A stretch of DNA of 64,000 bases from NCBI RefSeq assembly GCF_003025595.1, contig NZ_PYMI01000002.1:806001-870000 (forward strand), in the 5' to 3' direction. The position numbers and the translations under genes are program-made. The stretch's first letter is position 1, and every line of letters begins with the position of its first letter. The notes below the pieces were generated by a model, which made no database searches, had not been told where the DNA came from, and saw nothing but the letters and a program-made list of their open reading frames with translations. The DNA is from Photobacterium ganghwense. Its GTDB lineage: Bacteria; Pseudomonadota; Gammaproteobacteria; Enterobacterales; Vibrionaceae. This document shows positions 1 to 7,425 of the stretch, in pieces.

Positions 1-228
1 GCCGGGATTGATCAGTGTACTCCGGAAGAGTTCGATAAGTTTACGACCTATAACGATCGCTACAAAGAGCGTTTCAAGTTCCCGTTCATCATGGCAGTGA
101 AAGGTGCAAACCGACATCAGATCCTTGATGCGTTTAAAAAGCGCCTGACCAATGACGGTGAGACAGAATTTGAAACCGCCATCAAAGAAATTAACAAAAT
201 CGCGTTTTTACGTCTCTGGGATATGTAA
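1..228 (+). CDS. uraD: OHCU decarboxylase, 3' part
   Basis: The open frame runs in from the left edge and ends at TAA 226-228, giving the last 75 residues. It contains FKFPFIMAVKG followed by a helical tail ending FLRLWDM, which is the conserved C-terminal half of 2-oxo-4-hydroxy-4-carboxy-5-ureidoimidazoline decarboxylase. That enzyme turns OHCU, made from 5-hydroxyisourate, into S-allantoin in the cytoplasm. It is followed on the same strand by alc, allA and puuD, so the assignment to urate breakdown is supported by context. The start and the catalytic His/Glu region lie outside the window. A 134-base gap separates it from alc. Confidence 0.88.
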   Translation, partial: AGIDQCTPEEFDKFTTYNDRYKERFKFPFIMAVKGANRHQILDAFKKRLTNDGETEFETAIKEINKIAFLRLWDM

Positions 229-362
229 GTCACTTCGCTGACAACCGTTCCCGGAACCCTCTCTGGCACATGCACAGGTGAAAACCTGGTGGTTGCAGGG
301 GTAGCCAGACACACACTGAGTTGTTTATTGATTAACTACTTAATTGGAAAGGATGACAAGAC

Positions 363-1358
363 ATGTCCTTAGATTTTTCGCAATACGTCAATCTGGCTGA
401 TGAAAAACTGGGCGCAGAAGCGCTATTCGCAACTGATGATTTTTTCGCAGATAAAAGCCGACTCCTGCGCCGTGAAGCGCCTGAGTGGAAAGAAGGCGTA
501 TTTGACGACAACGGTAAATGGATGGATGGCTGGGAAACTCGCCGCAAGCGTTCAGAAGGTTACGACTACTGCGTTGTGAAGTTGGCTCTGTCTGGTGTGA
601 TTGCCGGTGTGGATATCGACACCTCTTTCTTTACCGGGAATTTCCCGCCTTCTGCATCGTTGGATGCCTGCTACAGCCCGGATGGTACACCGGATGACAG
701 CACTGAGTGGGACGAAATTGTCCCGTCACTGAGTCTTCAGGGTAACAGCCATCATCTGCAGGCAATCAGCAGCGAGAAAACTTATACCCACGTTCGTCTG
801 AATATCTATCCGGACGGTGGGGTAGCCCGCCTGCGCGTATACGGCCAGCCAGCCGTTGACTGGGATCGTATTGACCCGCAGCAGCAGGTTGATCTGGCAG
901 CAGTGGAAAATGGTGGTCGAGCTGTGGCCTGTAGTGATGAGCACTACGGTAAAACATCGAACATTTTAGGCCCGGGCCGTGGCGAAAACATGGGGGACGG
1001 TTGGGAAACTGCGCGCCGTCGTACACCAGGTAACGACTGGGTGCTGGTGGCGCTGGGTCATGCCGGTACGATCGACCGTATTGTCGTTGATACCGCACAC
1101 TTTAAGGGGAACTACCCTGACAGCTGTTCAATCCAGGCTGCTTATGTGAAGGGCGGTACTGACGAGCAAGTCGCGACCCAGAGCCTGTTCTGGCGTGAAC
1201 TGTTGCCATCTCAAAAGCTGAGTGCGCATGAAATTCATGAATTCAGCAATGAGATCAATGACATTGGCCCGGTAACACACGTTCGACTGAACATCTTCCC
1301 TGATGGTGGTATCAGCCGTTTGCGTCTGTTTGGCACCAAAGCCACGACAAAAGCATAA
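363..1358 (+). CDS. alc: allantoicase
   Basis: The 331-residue protein hydrolyses allantoate to ureidoglycolate and urea in the cytoplasm. The sequence shows two repeated beta-sandwich halves, the hallmark of allantoicase. Each half has a GxxMGDGWETxRRR-like segment (DGWETRRKR near residue 57 and [11 protein letters not shown] near residue 211), a DTxxFxGNxP segment ([10 protein letters not shown] and [10 protein letters not shown]) and a THVRLNIxPDGGxxRLRxxG segment. The length is typical of bacterial allantoicases. The start ATG has a GGAAAGG ribosome site. allA follows after 20 bases, so the two consecutive steps are probably cotranscribed. Confidence 0.95.
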   Translation: MSLDFSQYVNLADEKLGAEALFATDDFFADKSRLLRREAPEWKEGVFDDNGKWMDGWETRRKRSEGYDYCVVKLALSGVIAGVDIDTSFFTGNFPPSASLDACYSPDGTPDDSTEWDEIVPSLSLQGNSHHLQAISSEKTYTHVRLNIYPDGGVARLRVYGQPAVDWDRIDPQQQVDLAAVENGGRAVACSDEHYGKTSNILGPGRGENMGDGWETARRRTPGNDWVLVALGHAGTIDRIVVDTAHFKGNYPDSCSIQAAYVKGGTDEQVATQSLFWRELLPSQKLSAHEIHEFSNEINDIGPVTHVRLNIFPDGGISRLRLFGTKATTKA

Positions 1359-1378
1359 CCATCAGGAAGGAATAAAGA

Positions 1379-1957
1379 ATGAGTAATGGATTACGCCGTT
1401 TAACGATTGAACCACTGACACAAGATGCCTTCGCACCGTTTGGCGATGTGATTGAAGTGGAAAACCGTGACTACTTCATGATCAACAATGGCTCAACCCG
1501 CCGTTATCACCAGCTGGCGCAGGCCGATGTAGCAGAGCAGGGTGGCAGGGCTATCATCAGCATTTTTCAGGCAACACCCCTGACATACCCGCTGACGATA
1601 TCCATGCTTGAACGTCATCCGCTAGGTTCACAGGCGTTTATTCCATTACTCGGGCAACCATACTTAATTGTGGTTGCCCCTAAAGGAGACGACCCGCAGC
1701 TCTCCCAGAGCCGCGCGTTTCTCAGCAATGGGCGCCAGGGTGTTAACTACCACAAAGGTGTGTGGCATCACCCGGTGCTGGCACTGACCGAACAGGATCA
1801 GTTCCTTATTGTTGACCGTGCCGGTAATGGGAACAACTGCGACGAAGTCTATTTTGAAAACGAGCTGGTATCACTGCATTTAGAGGACATACCGCATTGC
1901 GACACCATCATTAAACAGCATCAAGCAAACACGGCTCAGTTGCTGTCAAGGAGTTAA
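1379..1957 (+). CDS. allA: ureidoglycolate lyase
   Basis: This 192-residue protein cleaves ureidoglycolate to glyoxylate and urea, the last step of the allantoate route. It belongs to the cupin-like AllA family. Visible family features are FAPFGDVIE near the N-terminus, LERHPLGSQAFIPL in the middle and YHKGVWHHPVLAL, which supplies the conserved His residues. It is longer than E. coli AllA (about 160 residues) through a C-terminal extension. The ATG follows AGGAAGGAATAAAGA. The puuD start lies 2 bases beyond the stop, so translation is likely coupled. Confidence 0.93.
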   Translation: MSNGLRRLTIEPLTQDAFAPFGDVIEVENRDYFMINNGSTRRYHQLAQADVAEQGGRAIISIFQATPLTYPLTISMLERHPLGSQAFIPLLGQPYLIVVAPKGDDPQLSQSRAFLSNGRQGVNYHKGVWHHPVLALTEQDQFLIVDRAGNGNNCDEVYFENELVSLHLEDIPHCDTIIKQHQANTAQLLSRS

Positions 1958-1959
1958 AA

Positions 1960-3222
1960 ATGGATCCACATATCACGGAATGGCTGAATTTGGCAGTACG
2001 CTGGATTCATATGATTGTCGGGATTGCATGGATAGGTGCATCCTTCTACTTCGTATGGCTGGAAAACAACCTTAACAGGGTTAATCCGAAAACCGGCCTT
2101 TCCGGAGACCTTTGGGCAATCCACGGTGGGGGGATCTACCACCTGGAAAAATACAAACTGGCACCACCCAAAATGCCGGAAAACCTTCACTGGTTTAAGT
2201 GGGAAGCCTACTTTACCTGGATATCTGGAATCTGCCTGCTGTTCATCGTTTACTACCTGAACGCGAAGATTTACCTGATTGCACCGGGTGCGGATATGGC
2301 ACCATCAACTGCAATCGCAATTGGTATCGGTTCCCTGGTTGCTGGCTGGCTGGTGTATGACTTCTTGTGTGACTCGCCACTGGGTAAAAAACCAGCGCTG
2401 CTCGGACTGGTTCTGTTCCTCGGGTTAGTTGGGGCGGCATACGGCCTGGCACAGGTGTTCAGTGGCCGTGGTGCGTACATCCATGTGGGTGCAATCATCG
2501 GTACCATCATGGTGGGAAACGTATTCCGTGTCATCATGCCAGCACAGCGTGGCCTGGTGAAAGCGATTGAGGAAAACCGCGAGCCGGATCCGGAGTTGCC
2601 AGCAAAAGGTCTGTTGCGTTCGCGCCATAACAACTACCTGACGCTTCCAGTGCTGTTCATTATGATCAGTAACCACTTTCCAAGCACCTACGGCTCGGAA
2701 TACAACTGGTTAATTCTGGCGGGACTGGCGGTATTCAGTGTACTGGTGCGCCATTACTTCAACACCCGACATGACGGCCAGAAATATGCCTGGACTGTGC
2801 CTGTTGCCGCGTTGGGTATGATTGCGCTGGCGTTTGTGACATCGCCATATGCCAATCAGCCAAGTGTGTCGGTAACGGCTAAAGCTGCCACCGTATCCAA
2901 TGTCGTAGACTCAAACTCGGCATCAGTAACGGATTCGGCAACCCCTTCGTCGGCTGACGCGATTGCTTTTGCTGAAGTGAAGGACGTTATAAACAACCGG
3001 TGTACTGAATGTCATTCAGCGACACCGACCAACGCCGCATTCAGAACTGCACCTGCCGGTGTGATTCTGGATACTGCAGAAGAAATTCAGACTAACGCAC
3101 CTCGCATCGTCGCTCAGGCGGTACAAACCAAGGTGATGCCATTAGGGAACTTGACCCAGATGACAGATGATGAGCGCTCTCTCATCGGCAAATGGGTACA
3201 ACAAGGCGCGTTACTGCAATGA
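1960..3222 (+). CDS. puuD: membrane urate oxidase with cytochrome c domain (PuuD type)
   Basis: The 420-residue protein has about eight hydrophobic segments in its first 295 residues (RWIHMIVGIAWIGASFYF at the start, conserved EAYFTW, HVGAIIGTIMVGNVF, MISNHFPSTYG), then a low-complexity linker rich in Ser, Thr, Ala and Val, then a class I cytochrome c domain. The haem-binding CxxCH is C348-T-E-C351-H352, and Met393 in KVMPLG is the likely distal ligand. This architecture is the PuuD family, an integral membrane urate dehydrogenase that passes electrons to the respiratory chain instead of making hydrogen peroxide. It sits last in the uraD-alc-allA-puuD run. No soluble uricase gene is visible here. 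Confidence 0.92.
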   Translation: MDPHITEWLNLAVRWIHMIVGIAWIGASFYFVWLENNLNRVNPKTGLSGDLWAIHGGGIYHLEKYKLAPPKMPENLHWFKWEAYFTWISGICLLFIVYYLNAKIYLIAPGADMAPSTAIAIGIGSLVAGWLVYDFLCDSPLGKKPALLGLVLFLGLVGAAYGLAQVFSGRGAYIHVGAIIGTIMVGNVFRVIMPAQRGLVKAIEENREPDPELPAKGLLRSRHNNYLTLPVLFIMISNHFPSTYGSEYNWLILAGLAVFSVLVRHYFNTRHDGQKYAWTVPVAALGMIALAFVTSPYANQPSVSVTAKAATVSNVVDSNSASVTDSATPSSADAIAFAEVKDVINNRCTECHSATPTNAAFRTAPAGVILDTAEEIQTNAPRIVAQAVQTKVMPLGNLTQMTDDERSLIGKWVQQGALLQ

Positions 3223-3281
3223 GTCCCTTAGTGTCCACTTAGATTGCAATCAACAATCTCTTAATCGCCTGTTAGGTGTTC

Positions 3282-3309
3282 GCCCCGGTCCCTGTCCGGG
3301 GCTTTTTTT
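3282..3309 (+). terminator. intrinsic terminator after puuD
   Basis: A perfect 7-bp G+C stem (GCCCCGG / CCGGGGC) with a 7-base loop is followed by seven T residues. It ends the uraD-alc-allA-puuD transcript and separates it from the unrelated nuclease-like gene. Confidence 0.93.
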
Positions 3310-3385
3310 ATGAATGATCCCCATGCTTAACACTGTATCTTCCCTGTTATAAGATATTGAGTTCATATTTTGTGGAGCAGGATGT

Positions 3386-4360
3386 ATGACAGTTTGGGCT
3401 TTTAATGGATGTAATGAAAATAAAGAAAAAGGGTTGCTACTAGGTTCGTTGAAAGCAGGGAAATCCAGATTTGGTTGGTCTCAAGATGAAAACCACAATC
3501 TGCTGATTAAAAATAATTGGACAGATTGGCACTCGCGACAGCTATTTTTATTAGAAATAAAAGAAGATGATTGGATTGTCCATATAAATGTCCCAACTTG
3601 GGGAAGATGTGTTGCTGCAAAGGTTGTTAGCCGCTATGGTTTTGACGAAGGGCTTGAATGTTCTTGGGGAACGGATTTTAGGCATTTTTTTAGTATAGAT
3701 ATTGAATCAATTATTGAATTTGAACGTCGTGATCCTAATGTTTTACCAACTGTTAACTTAAATCCACGATATAGATATCACAGAATTCATGCTCAAGAAG
3801 ATTTTTATACATCAATAAATAATATAAAAAGTAACAAAGTTAATCTGTCTGAAGGAGAAAACAAAGAAGAATATCATTTAAAGCAGAGTACATATTCCTA
3901 TCTTAAAGAACTGACGGTATTAATACAGTCTATGAATAAAAGTAAGAATCTTGAACGATTTCTTGCTAAGGTATTTAGAAAAATGCCAAATGTCATTGAT
4001 GTCGAAGAAAACGGATTCGGTTGGGGTACTGATTATGGGGCTGATCTCATTGTAACGGTTAAGTCACAATTAGTATTAAGTGATATGGAAACTAAAATGA
4101 TTATTCAAATAAAGTCGTACTCAGGTGACCATACTGACTTATCAGCAATTGACCAAATTAGAACAGGTTTAGAAAAGTATAATGGGGATATCGGTCTATT
4201 AATTACGACAGGTGAAAAAACTGAAAGCTTGGAAAAAAAAGCAATGGAAGTTTCTGATAATATTGGGTGCCCAATAGATATACTATCGGGTGATGATGTT
4301 GCTAGATTTGTTATCAAGTATGCTCCCGACCTTATTTTTGATATGGGTGTTTTGGCATAA
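3386..4360 (+). CDS. orphan nuclease-like protein: unknown N-terminal domain plus C-terminal Mrr-like PD-(D/E)XK domain
   Basis: The 324-residue protein is visibly richer in A+T than its neighbours. Residues about 170-315 look like an Mrr-type restriction endonuclease domain: a helix with E190 (LERFLAKVF), then GTDYGADLIV with D220, then IIQIKSY with the Q241-x-K243 signature, then a Rossmann-like tail (GLLITTG, DILSGDDVARFV). Residues 1-135 form a separate domain I do not recognise, with a WGRC motif near 72-75 and VVSRYGF near 80-86, compatible with a small beta-barrel or PUA-like recognition module. There is no methyltransferase or helicase partner. Mrr-family proteins cut modified or foreign DNA, so a defence role is an inference. 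It has its own gap on both sides and probably arrived by transfer. Confidence 0.7.
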   Translation: MTVWAFNGCNENKEKGLLLGSLKAGKSRFGWSQDENHNLLIKNNWTDWHSRQLFLLEIKEDDWIVHINVPTWGRCVAAKVVSRYGFDEGLECSWGTDFRHFFSIDIESIIEFERRDPNVLPTVNLNPRYRYHRIHAQEDFYTSINNIKSNKVNLSEGENKEEYHLKQSTYSYLKELTVLIQSMNKSKNLERFLAKVFRKMPNVIDVEENGFGWGTDYGADLIVTVKSQLVLSDMETKMIIQIKSYSGDHTDLSAIDQIRTGLEKYNGDIGLLITTGEKTESLEKKAMEVSDNIGCPIDILSGDDVARFVIKYAPDLIFDMGVLA

Positions 4361-4393
4361 CATTAATAATACTATTTTTAACTAGGAGTTTTT

Positions 4394-4768
4394 ATGCCAG
4401 AAAGAGTGAACTATGAATATTTGCCGACTATTGCAGGGCCTTATGTGCATGCGGTAAAGCACAAGGATACCTTGTATGTGTCAGGGCTAACCGCCTTTGG
4501 TACATCAGCGCAGTCAGACCCATTAATTGCACAGAGCGAAGTGATTCTTGCTCAACTGGCTCAAATACTGAAAACCGAAAAACGCTGTAAAGAGGATTTG
4601 GTCAAGTTGACCATTTTTGTTAAGGATATTAGTCAACTCTCATTGATACGCGAACAACTTTTTGGGTTTTATGAGAGTTTCTTACCGGCTTGTTCATTGG
4701 TTGAAGTCTCTAATCTGATTCATCCGGATCTACTGATTGAAATCGAGGCGGTTGTCGCGCTGTCTTAG
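4394..4768 (+). CDS. Rid (YjgF/YER057c/UK114) family protein
   Basis: The 124-residue protein has the chorismate-mutase-like Rid fold: an early YVSGLTA strand, a central EDLVKLTIFVKDIS segment and a C-terminal SLVEVSNLIHPDLLIEIEAVVAL. Canonical RidA hydrolyses reactive 2-aminoacrylate and other enamines, using an Arg in a PAR(S/T) motif. Here that position is Cys100 (LPACSLVEV), so canonical imine deaminase activity is doubtful and it more likely belongs to one of the Rid2-Rid7 groups. Start ATG follows AGGAG. It lies 33 bases after the nuclease-like gene, so the two may share a transcript. Confidence 0.85.
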   Translation: MPERVNYEYLPTIAGPYVHAVKHKDTLYVSGLTAFGTSAQSDPLIAQSEVILAQLAQILKTEKRCKEDLVKLTIFVKDISQLSLIREQLFGFYESFLPACSLVEVSNLIHPDLLIEIEAVVALS

Positions 4769-5150
4769 TGAAAATACTTATAGTCCGTCTTTTCAGCCAG
4801 CATATTCTTGGACGATATTTTTATCCCATTATTGTCGAACTGCACTTGTGAGGCAGACACCCGACAGGTTAACCCGAAACATCTGAGCTGGCATTCCTGG
4901 CTAACTGTAGATTGCGCCAAGAATGTGAATGCATCAGGCTGACTCATTCTCGCTGCAAGGTGTTTAATTCTTCATCAAGTACAGCTGATCACATTTTTAT
5001 GATCTTAGCGGGTATAGATTAACCACTAAACTTGCAAGGATAATGAAAGGCCGCCATGCATAGACGCTTGCTTTAAGCAGGTGCTGAGGGCTGGTTTTGT
5101 TCTTTCATTGTTATAAACCGTGGGATAAATGCAGTAAAAGGAGTCCTGGA
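4769..5150. other. intergenic gap
   Basis: No convincing gene or strong terminator is seen. A 60-codon minus-strand frame (4765-4947) with several Cys residues exists but has only a weak ribosome site and no recognisable family. The part from about 5000 to 5150 probably holds the promoter of the exported protein that follows. Confidence 0.4.
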
Positions 5151-5609
5151 ATGAAAAGCATCATGATGTTGATATCAATGGCTATTTTGTTGAATGTGAC
5201 TTTTACCAGTGAAGCGATAGCCCAGCAGGGCATGTCATGGCACGGGAGTGGTGGATGGGGACATGGTTCTCAATATGGGATGATGTATGACCCGCAAACT
5301 ATAGAGTCGATCAGCGGTGATGTAGTCTCTGTTGATAAAGTCACTCTCATGCACGGGATGCATTATGGTGTTCACCTGACGGTGAAAACCGCGGAGGGTA
5401 ACGTCTCCGTCCATCTTGGTCCTGCGTGGTACATTGAAAATCAGGATGTGAAAATCACCCCCAATGATAAAGTCACGATAAAAGGTTCCCGTATTACGTT
5501 TGACGGGCAACCGGCCATGATTGCGATTGAAGTACGAAAAGGCAACGAAGTGCTGACATTGCGAGATCCTGAGGGTTATCCTGTCTGGAGTGGATGGAAG
5601 CGTCAATAG
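5151..5609 (+). CDS. small exported protein, His/Met/Gly-rich N-terminus, OB-like core
   Basis: The ATG at 5151, behind AAAAGGAGTCCTGGA, is preferred over an upstream in-frame ATG because it starts a good signal peptide (MKSIMMLISMAILLNV with probable cleavage after SEAIA). The mature protein opens with a stretch rich in Gly, His, Trp and Met (MSWHGSGGWGHGSQYGMMYD). It continues with a domain containing IESISGDVVSVD, LGPAWYIENQ, PNDKVTIKGS and ending near LRDPEGYPVWSG. The LGPxWY and GDxVxxxG pattern is shared by a family of small periplasmic OB-like proteins whose members are often just called hypothetical. The His/Met content suggests metal contact, which is only an inference. No obvious operon partner. 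Confidence 0.7.
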   Translation: MKSIMMLISMAILLNVTFTSEAIAQQGMSWHGSGGWGHGSQYGMMYDPQTIESISGDVVSVDKVTLMHGMHYGVHLTVKTAEGNVSVHLGPAWYIENQDVKITPNDKVTIKGSRITFDGQPAMIAIEVRKGNEVLTLRDPEGYPVWSGWKRQ

Positions 5610-5659
5610 GCTTAAAATCATCTGAAGCCAGCGAAACGCCGGTTTCTGGTAATGCTCGG

Positions 5660-5699
5660 GGAGGCGGATAACGACAATGCTCGTCTGTTATCCGCTTCC
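5660..5699. other. long hairpin without T-tract
   Basis: A 13-bp stem (5660-5672 with 5687-5699, one G.T pair) closes a 14-base loop. It lies 50 bases after the exported-protein gene. There is no run of T on either side, so it is more likely an mRNA 3' end stabiliser or processed repeat than a classic intrinsic terminator. Confidence 0.55.
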
Positions 5700-5837
5700 T
5701 GAAATCGTTTCCGACTATTAGCCGGAGTTTGTTTAATGTTTAACAGCTGATGACCACCCCGCTGTGAAAGCGGAAATTGTTTTTATGCGATGTTTTATCC
5801 TAAAAGCAGTTTTAAATTCGTTCATATAGAAAGCAAT

Positions 5838-6506
5838 TTAATTTTTACCACTATCACCACCTCCATCACCATTAAACGGTGTCAAATCCATTTCCTCTAT
5901 CGTACATACGGCCTGAACGGTCGGGTGAGCAGCCATTTTCATCAGGAAAGCTGATAGGTGAGGGAAATGCATCGGAGACTTCTTAACCGGTAGCGACCAT
6001 TCGGCGAGCATAAACAAGAAAAAGTCACAAGCGGTCAGGTGTTCACCAAGTAAATAGGGCTTTCCTGCTAACTGTTCATCAATGACGGTCAACGCTTCAG
6101 AAATGCGTTCATCTTGTGCGGCAATGATATTGGGAATGGTTGACTCATCATTCGTATGACGGTGCGGATAATAACGTACCATCAGTTCGGCTTGCAGGGT
6201 GTTATTGAGGTAAGCCAGCCACTGGAAGAAAAGTGGGCGTTCTGGCGTACCCAGGTGGGGAATCAATCCGTATTCAGGGTGTTGTTCGCAGAGGTGAATA
6301 CAAATGGCTGGGCTTTCAAAAATGGCCATACCATTATCTATTAAGGTTGGAATACGGCCCGCCGGGTTGAGTTTAAGATAATCAGCCGATTTCTGAGCAT
6401 TGGATTTTTTATCCACCAGTAACAGCTCATACTCAAGCCCCATGTGATATAGCAAAAAGTGCGGTGCCAGGCTGGCATTATTTGGGTAGTAATATAGCTG
6501 ATACAT
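5838..6506 (-). CDS. glutathione S-transferase
   Basis: The 222-residue cytosolic GST has a thioredoxin-like N-terminal domain (YYYPNNASLAPHFLL, then NPAGRIPTLIDNGMAIFESPAI, which contains the glutathione gamma-Glu binding ES pair) and an all-helical C-terminal domain with YLLGEHLTACDFFLF. The C-terminus is a Gly/Asp-rich tail. It lies 22 bases downstream of the iclR gene on the same strand, so it is likely transcribed with it and linked to the divergent catabolic operon. A role in glutathione conjugation or reductive cleavage of the operon's substrate is inferred from position only. Confidence 0.88.
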   Translation of the reverse strand: MYQLYYYPNNASLAPHFLLYHMGLEYELLLVDKKSNAQKSADYLKLNPAGRIPTLIDNGMAIFESPAICIHLCEQHPEYGLIPHLGTPERPLFFQWLAYLNNTLQAELMVRYYPHRHTNDESTIPNIIAAQDERISEALTVIDEQLAGKPYLLGEHLTACDFFLFMLAEWSLPVKKSPMHFPHLSAFLMKMAAHPTVQAVCTIEEMDLTPFNGDGGGDSGKN

Positions 6507-6528
6507 AAAATCTCCTGTTAGGTGAAGG

Positions 6529-7287
6529 TCACTGTAATCGAGACGAAAGTTGACGGGTTGCCTGAATTAAATGTGCTGACAACATGCGTATATTTTGCTT
6601 AGTAAAGTCAGTTTTATTTACGCCTAAACTGATAGCTGCAATGGCTGTATTGTTTTGGCTTAAAACCGGTGCAGCAATAAAATTAAGATCATTTTCAGAC
6701 TCGCCTTCAGCGATGGCATAACCCAGTCGGTATGCCTGTTTCAGTTCTTCTATTTTGATGTTCAGTCGTTTGTTGAGATCCAGTCCTTTAGGCAATATGT
6801 GAGAAAGGTATTCTCGCTGATATTTTTCATCGCGTGTGGAGAGAATCGCTTTCCCTGCTGCCGCGTCGTGAACAGGGAATGTCGTACCTATATAGACATT
6901 GGATACTTTCGCCATCGAAGATTCGGTTTTCGCAATCACGACAATTCTGCTGCCTACTTCAATGTTCAAATACACTGACTGGTAGGTTTCATTCTTCAAA
7001 ATTTCAGCAATAGGGTGAAAAATCGATATGGAATCTTGTCGGCTGAAAACGGTTGAAGCCAGCTGAAAGATGGTGGCACCCATGCAGTATTTTTTCCTAG
7101 TACTCGGGTCGAGACTAATCATGTTGTGTTGCAGAAGAGAGTCAATCAGCCTGTGTGTGGTTGAATATGCCAGGCCCGTCTCTTCTGCAATTTCAGACAA
7201 GGTTAACGAGCTTGATGAGCGTGCCAGCAGCTGCAAAACCTGGATGGCGCCATCAACAGCAGGGGCTTTAGAGTGGGTGTGTGGCAT
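6529..7287 (-). CDS. IclR family transcriptional regulator
   Basis: The 252-residue protein has an N-terminal winged helix-turn-helix (residues about 12-65, VLQLLARSSSSLTLSEIAEETGL... RLIDSLLQHNMI) and the IclR effector-binding domain (VYLNIEVGSRIVVIAK, AAAGKAILS, GYAIAEGE, AAPVLSQNNTAIAAISLG). It is divergent from the aldehyde dehydrogenase operon across a 138-base intergenic region that contains a perfect 18-bp palindrome at 7328-7345. It probably senses an acid intermediate of that pathway and controls both directions. Confidence 0.92.
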   Translation of the reverse strand: MPHTHSKAPAVDGAIQVLQLLARSSSSLTLSEIAEETGLAYSTTHRLIDSLLQHNMISLDPSTRKKYCMGATIFQLASTVFSRQDSISIFHPIAEILKNETYQSVYLNIEVGSRIVVIAKTESSMAKVSNVYIGTTFPVHDAAAGKAILSTRDEKYQREYLSHILPKGLDLNKRLNIKIEELKQAYRLGYAIAEGESENDLNFIAAPVLSQNNTAIAAISLGVNKTDFTKQNIRMLSAHLIQATRQLSSRLQ

Positions 7288-7327
7288 CGAGATTGTGTCC
7301 CGTAAGTTCAGATGAAGTCACAGATAC

Positions 7328-7345
7328 TTTTCCATATATGGAAAA
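7328..7345. promoter_or_regulatory. palindromic operator, probable IclR site
   Basis: TTTTCCATATATGGAAAA is a perfect 18-bp palindrome, 41 bases upstream of the iclR start and 81 bases upstream of the aldehyde dehydrogenase start. IclR-family proteins commonly bind palindromes with TTCC/GGAA half-sites, so this is the best candidate for shared control of both transcripts. Confidence 0.7.
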
Positions 7346-7425
7346 ATAATTCTTTTACATTGTTCACATTTGACCAACTTATATAAAGCTCAATAAGATT
7401 CGTGAAAACACCTTGGAGAGACTTT

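Noticed and set aside
4765..4947. 60-codon minus-strand frame with several Cys residues
   Set aside because: Weak ribosome site, no family I recognise, and it sits in a gap between two plus-strand genes. Not enough to call a gene.
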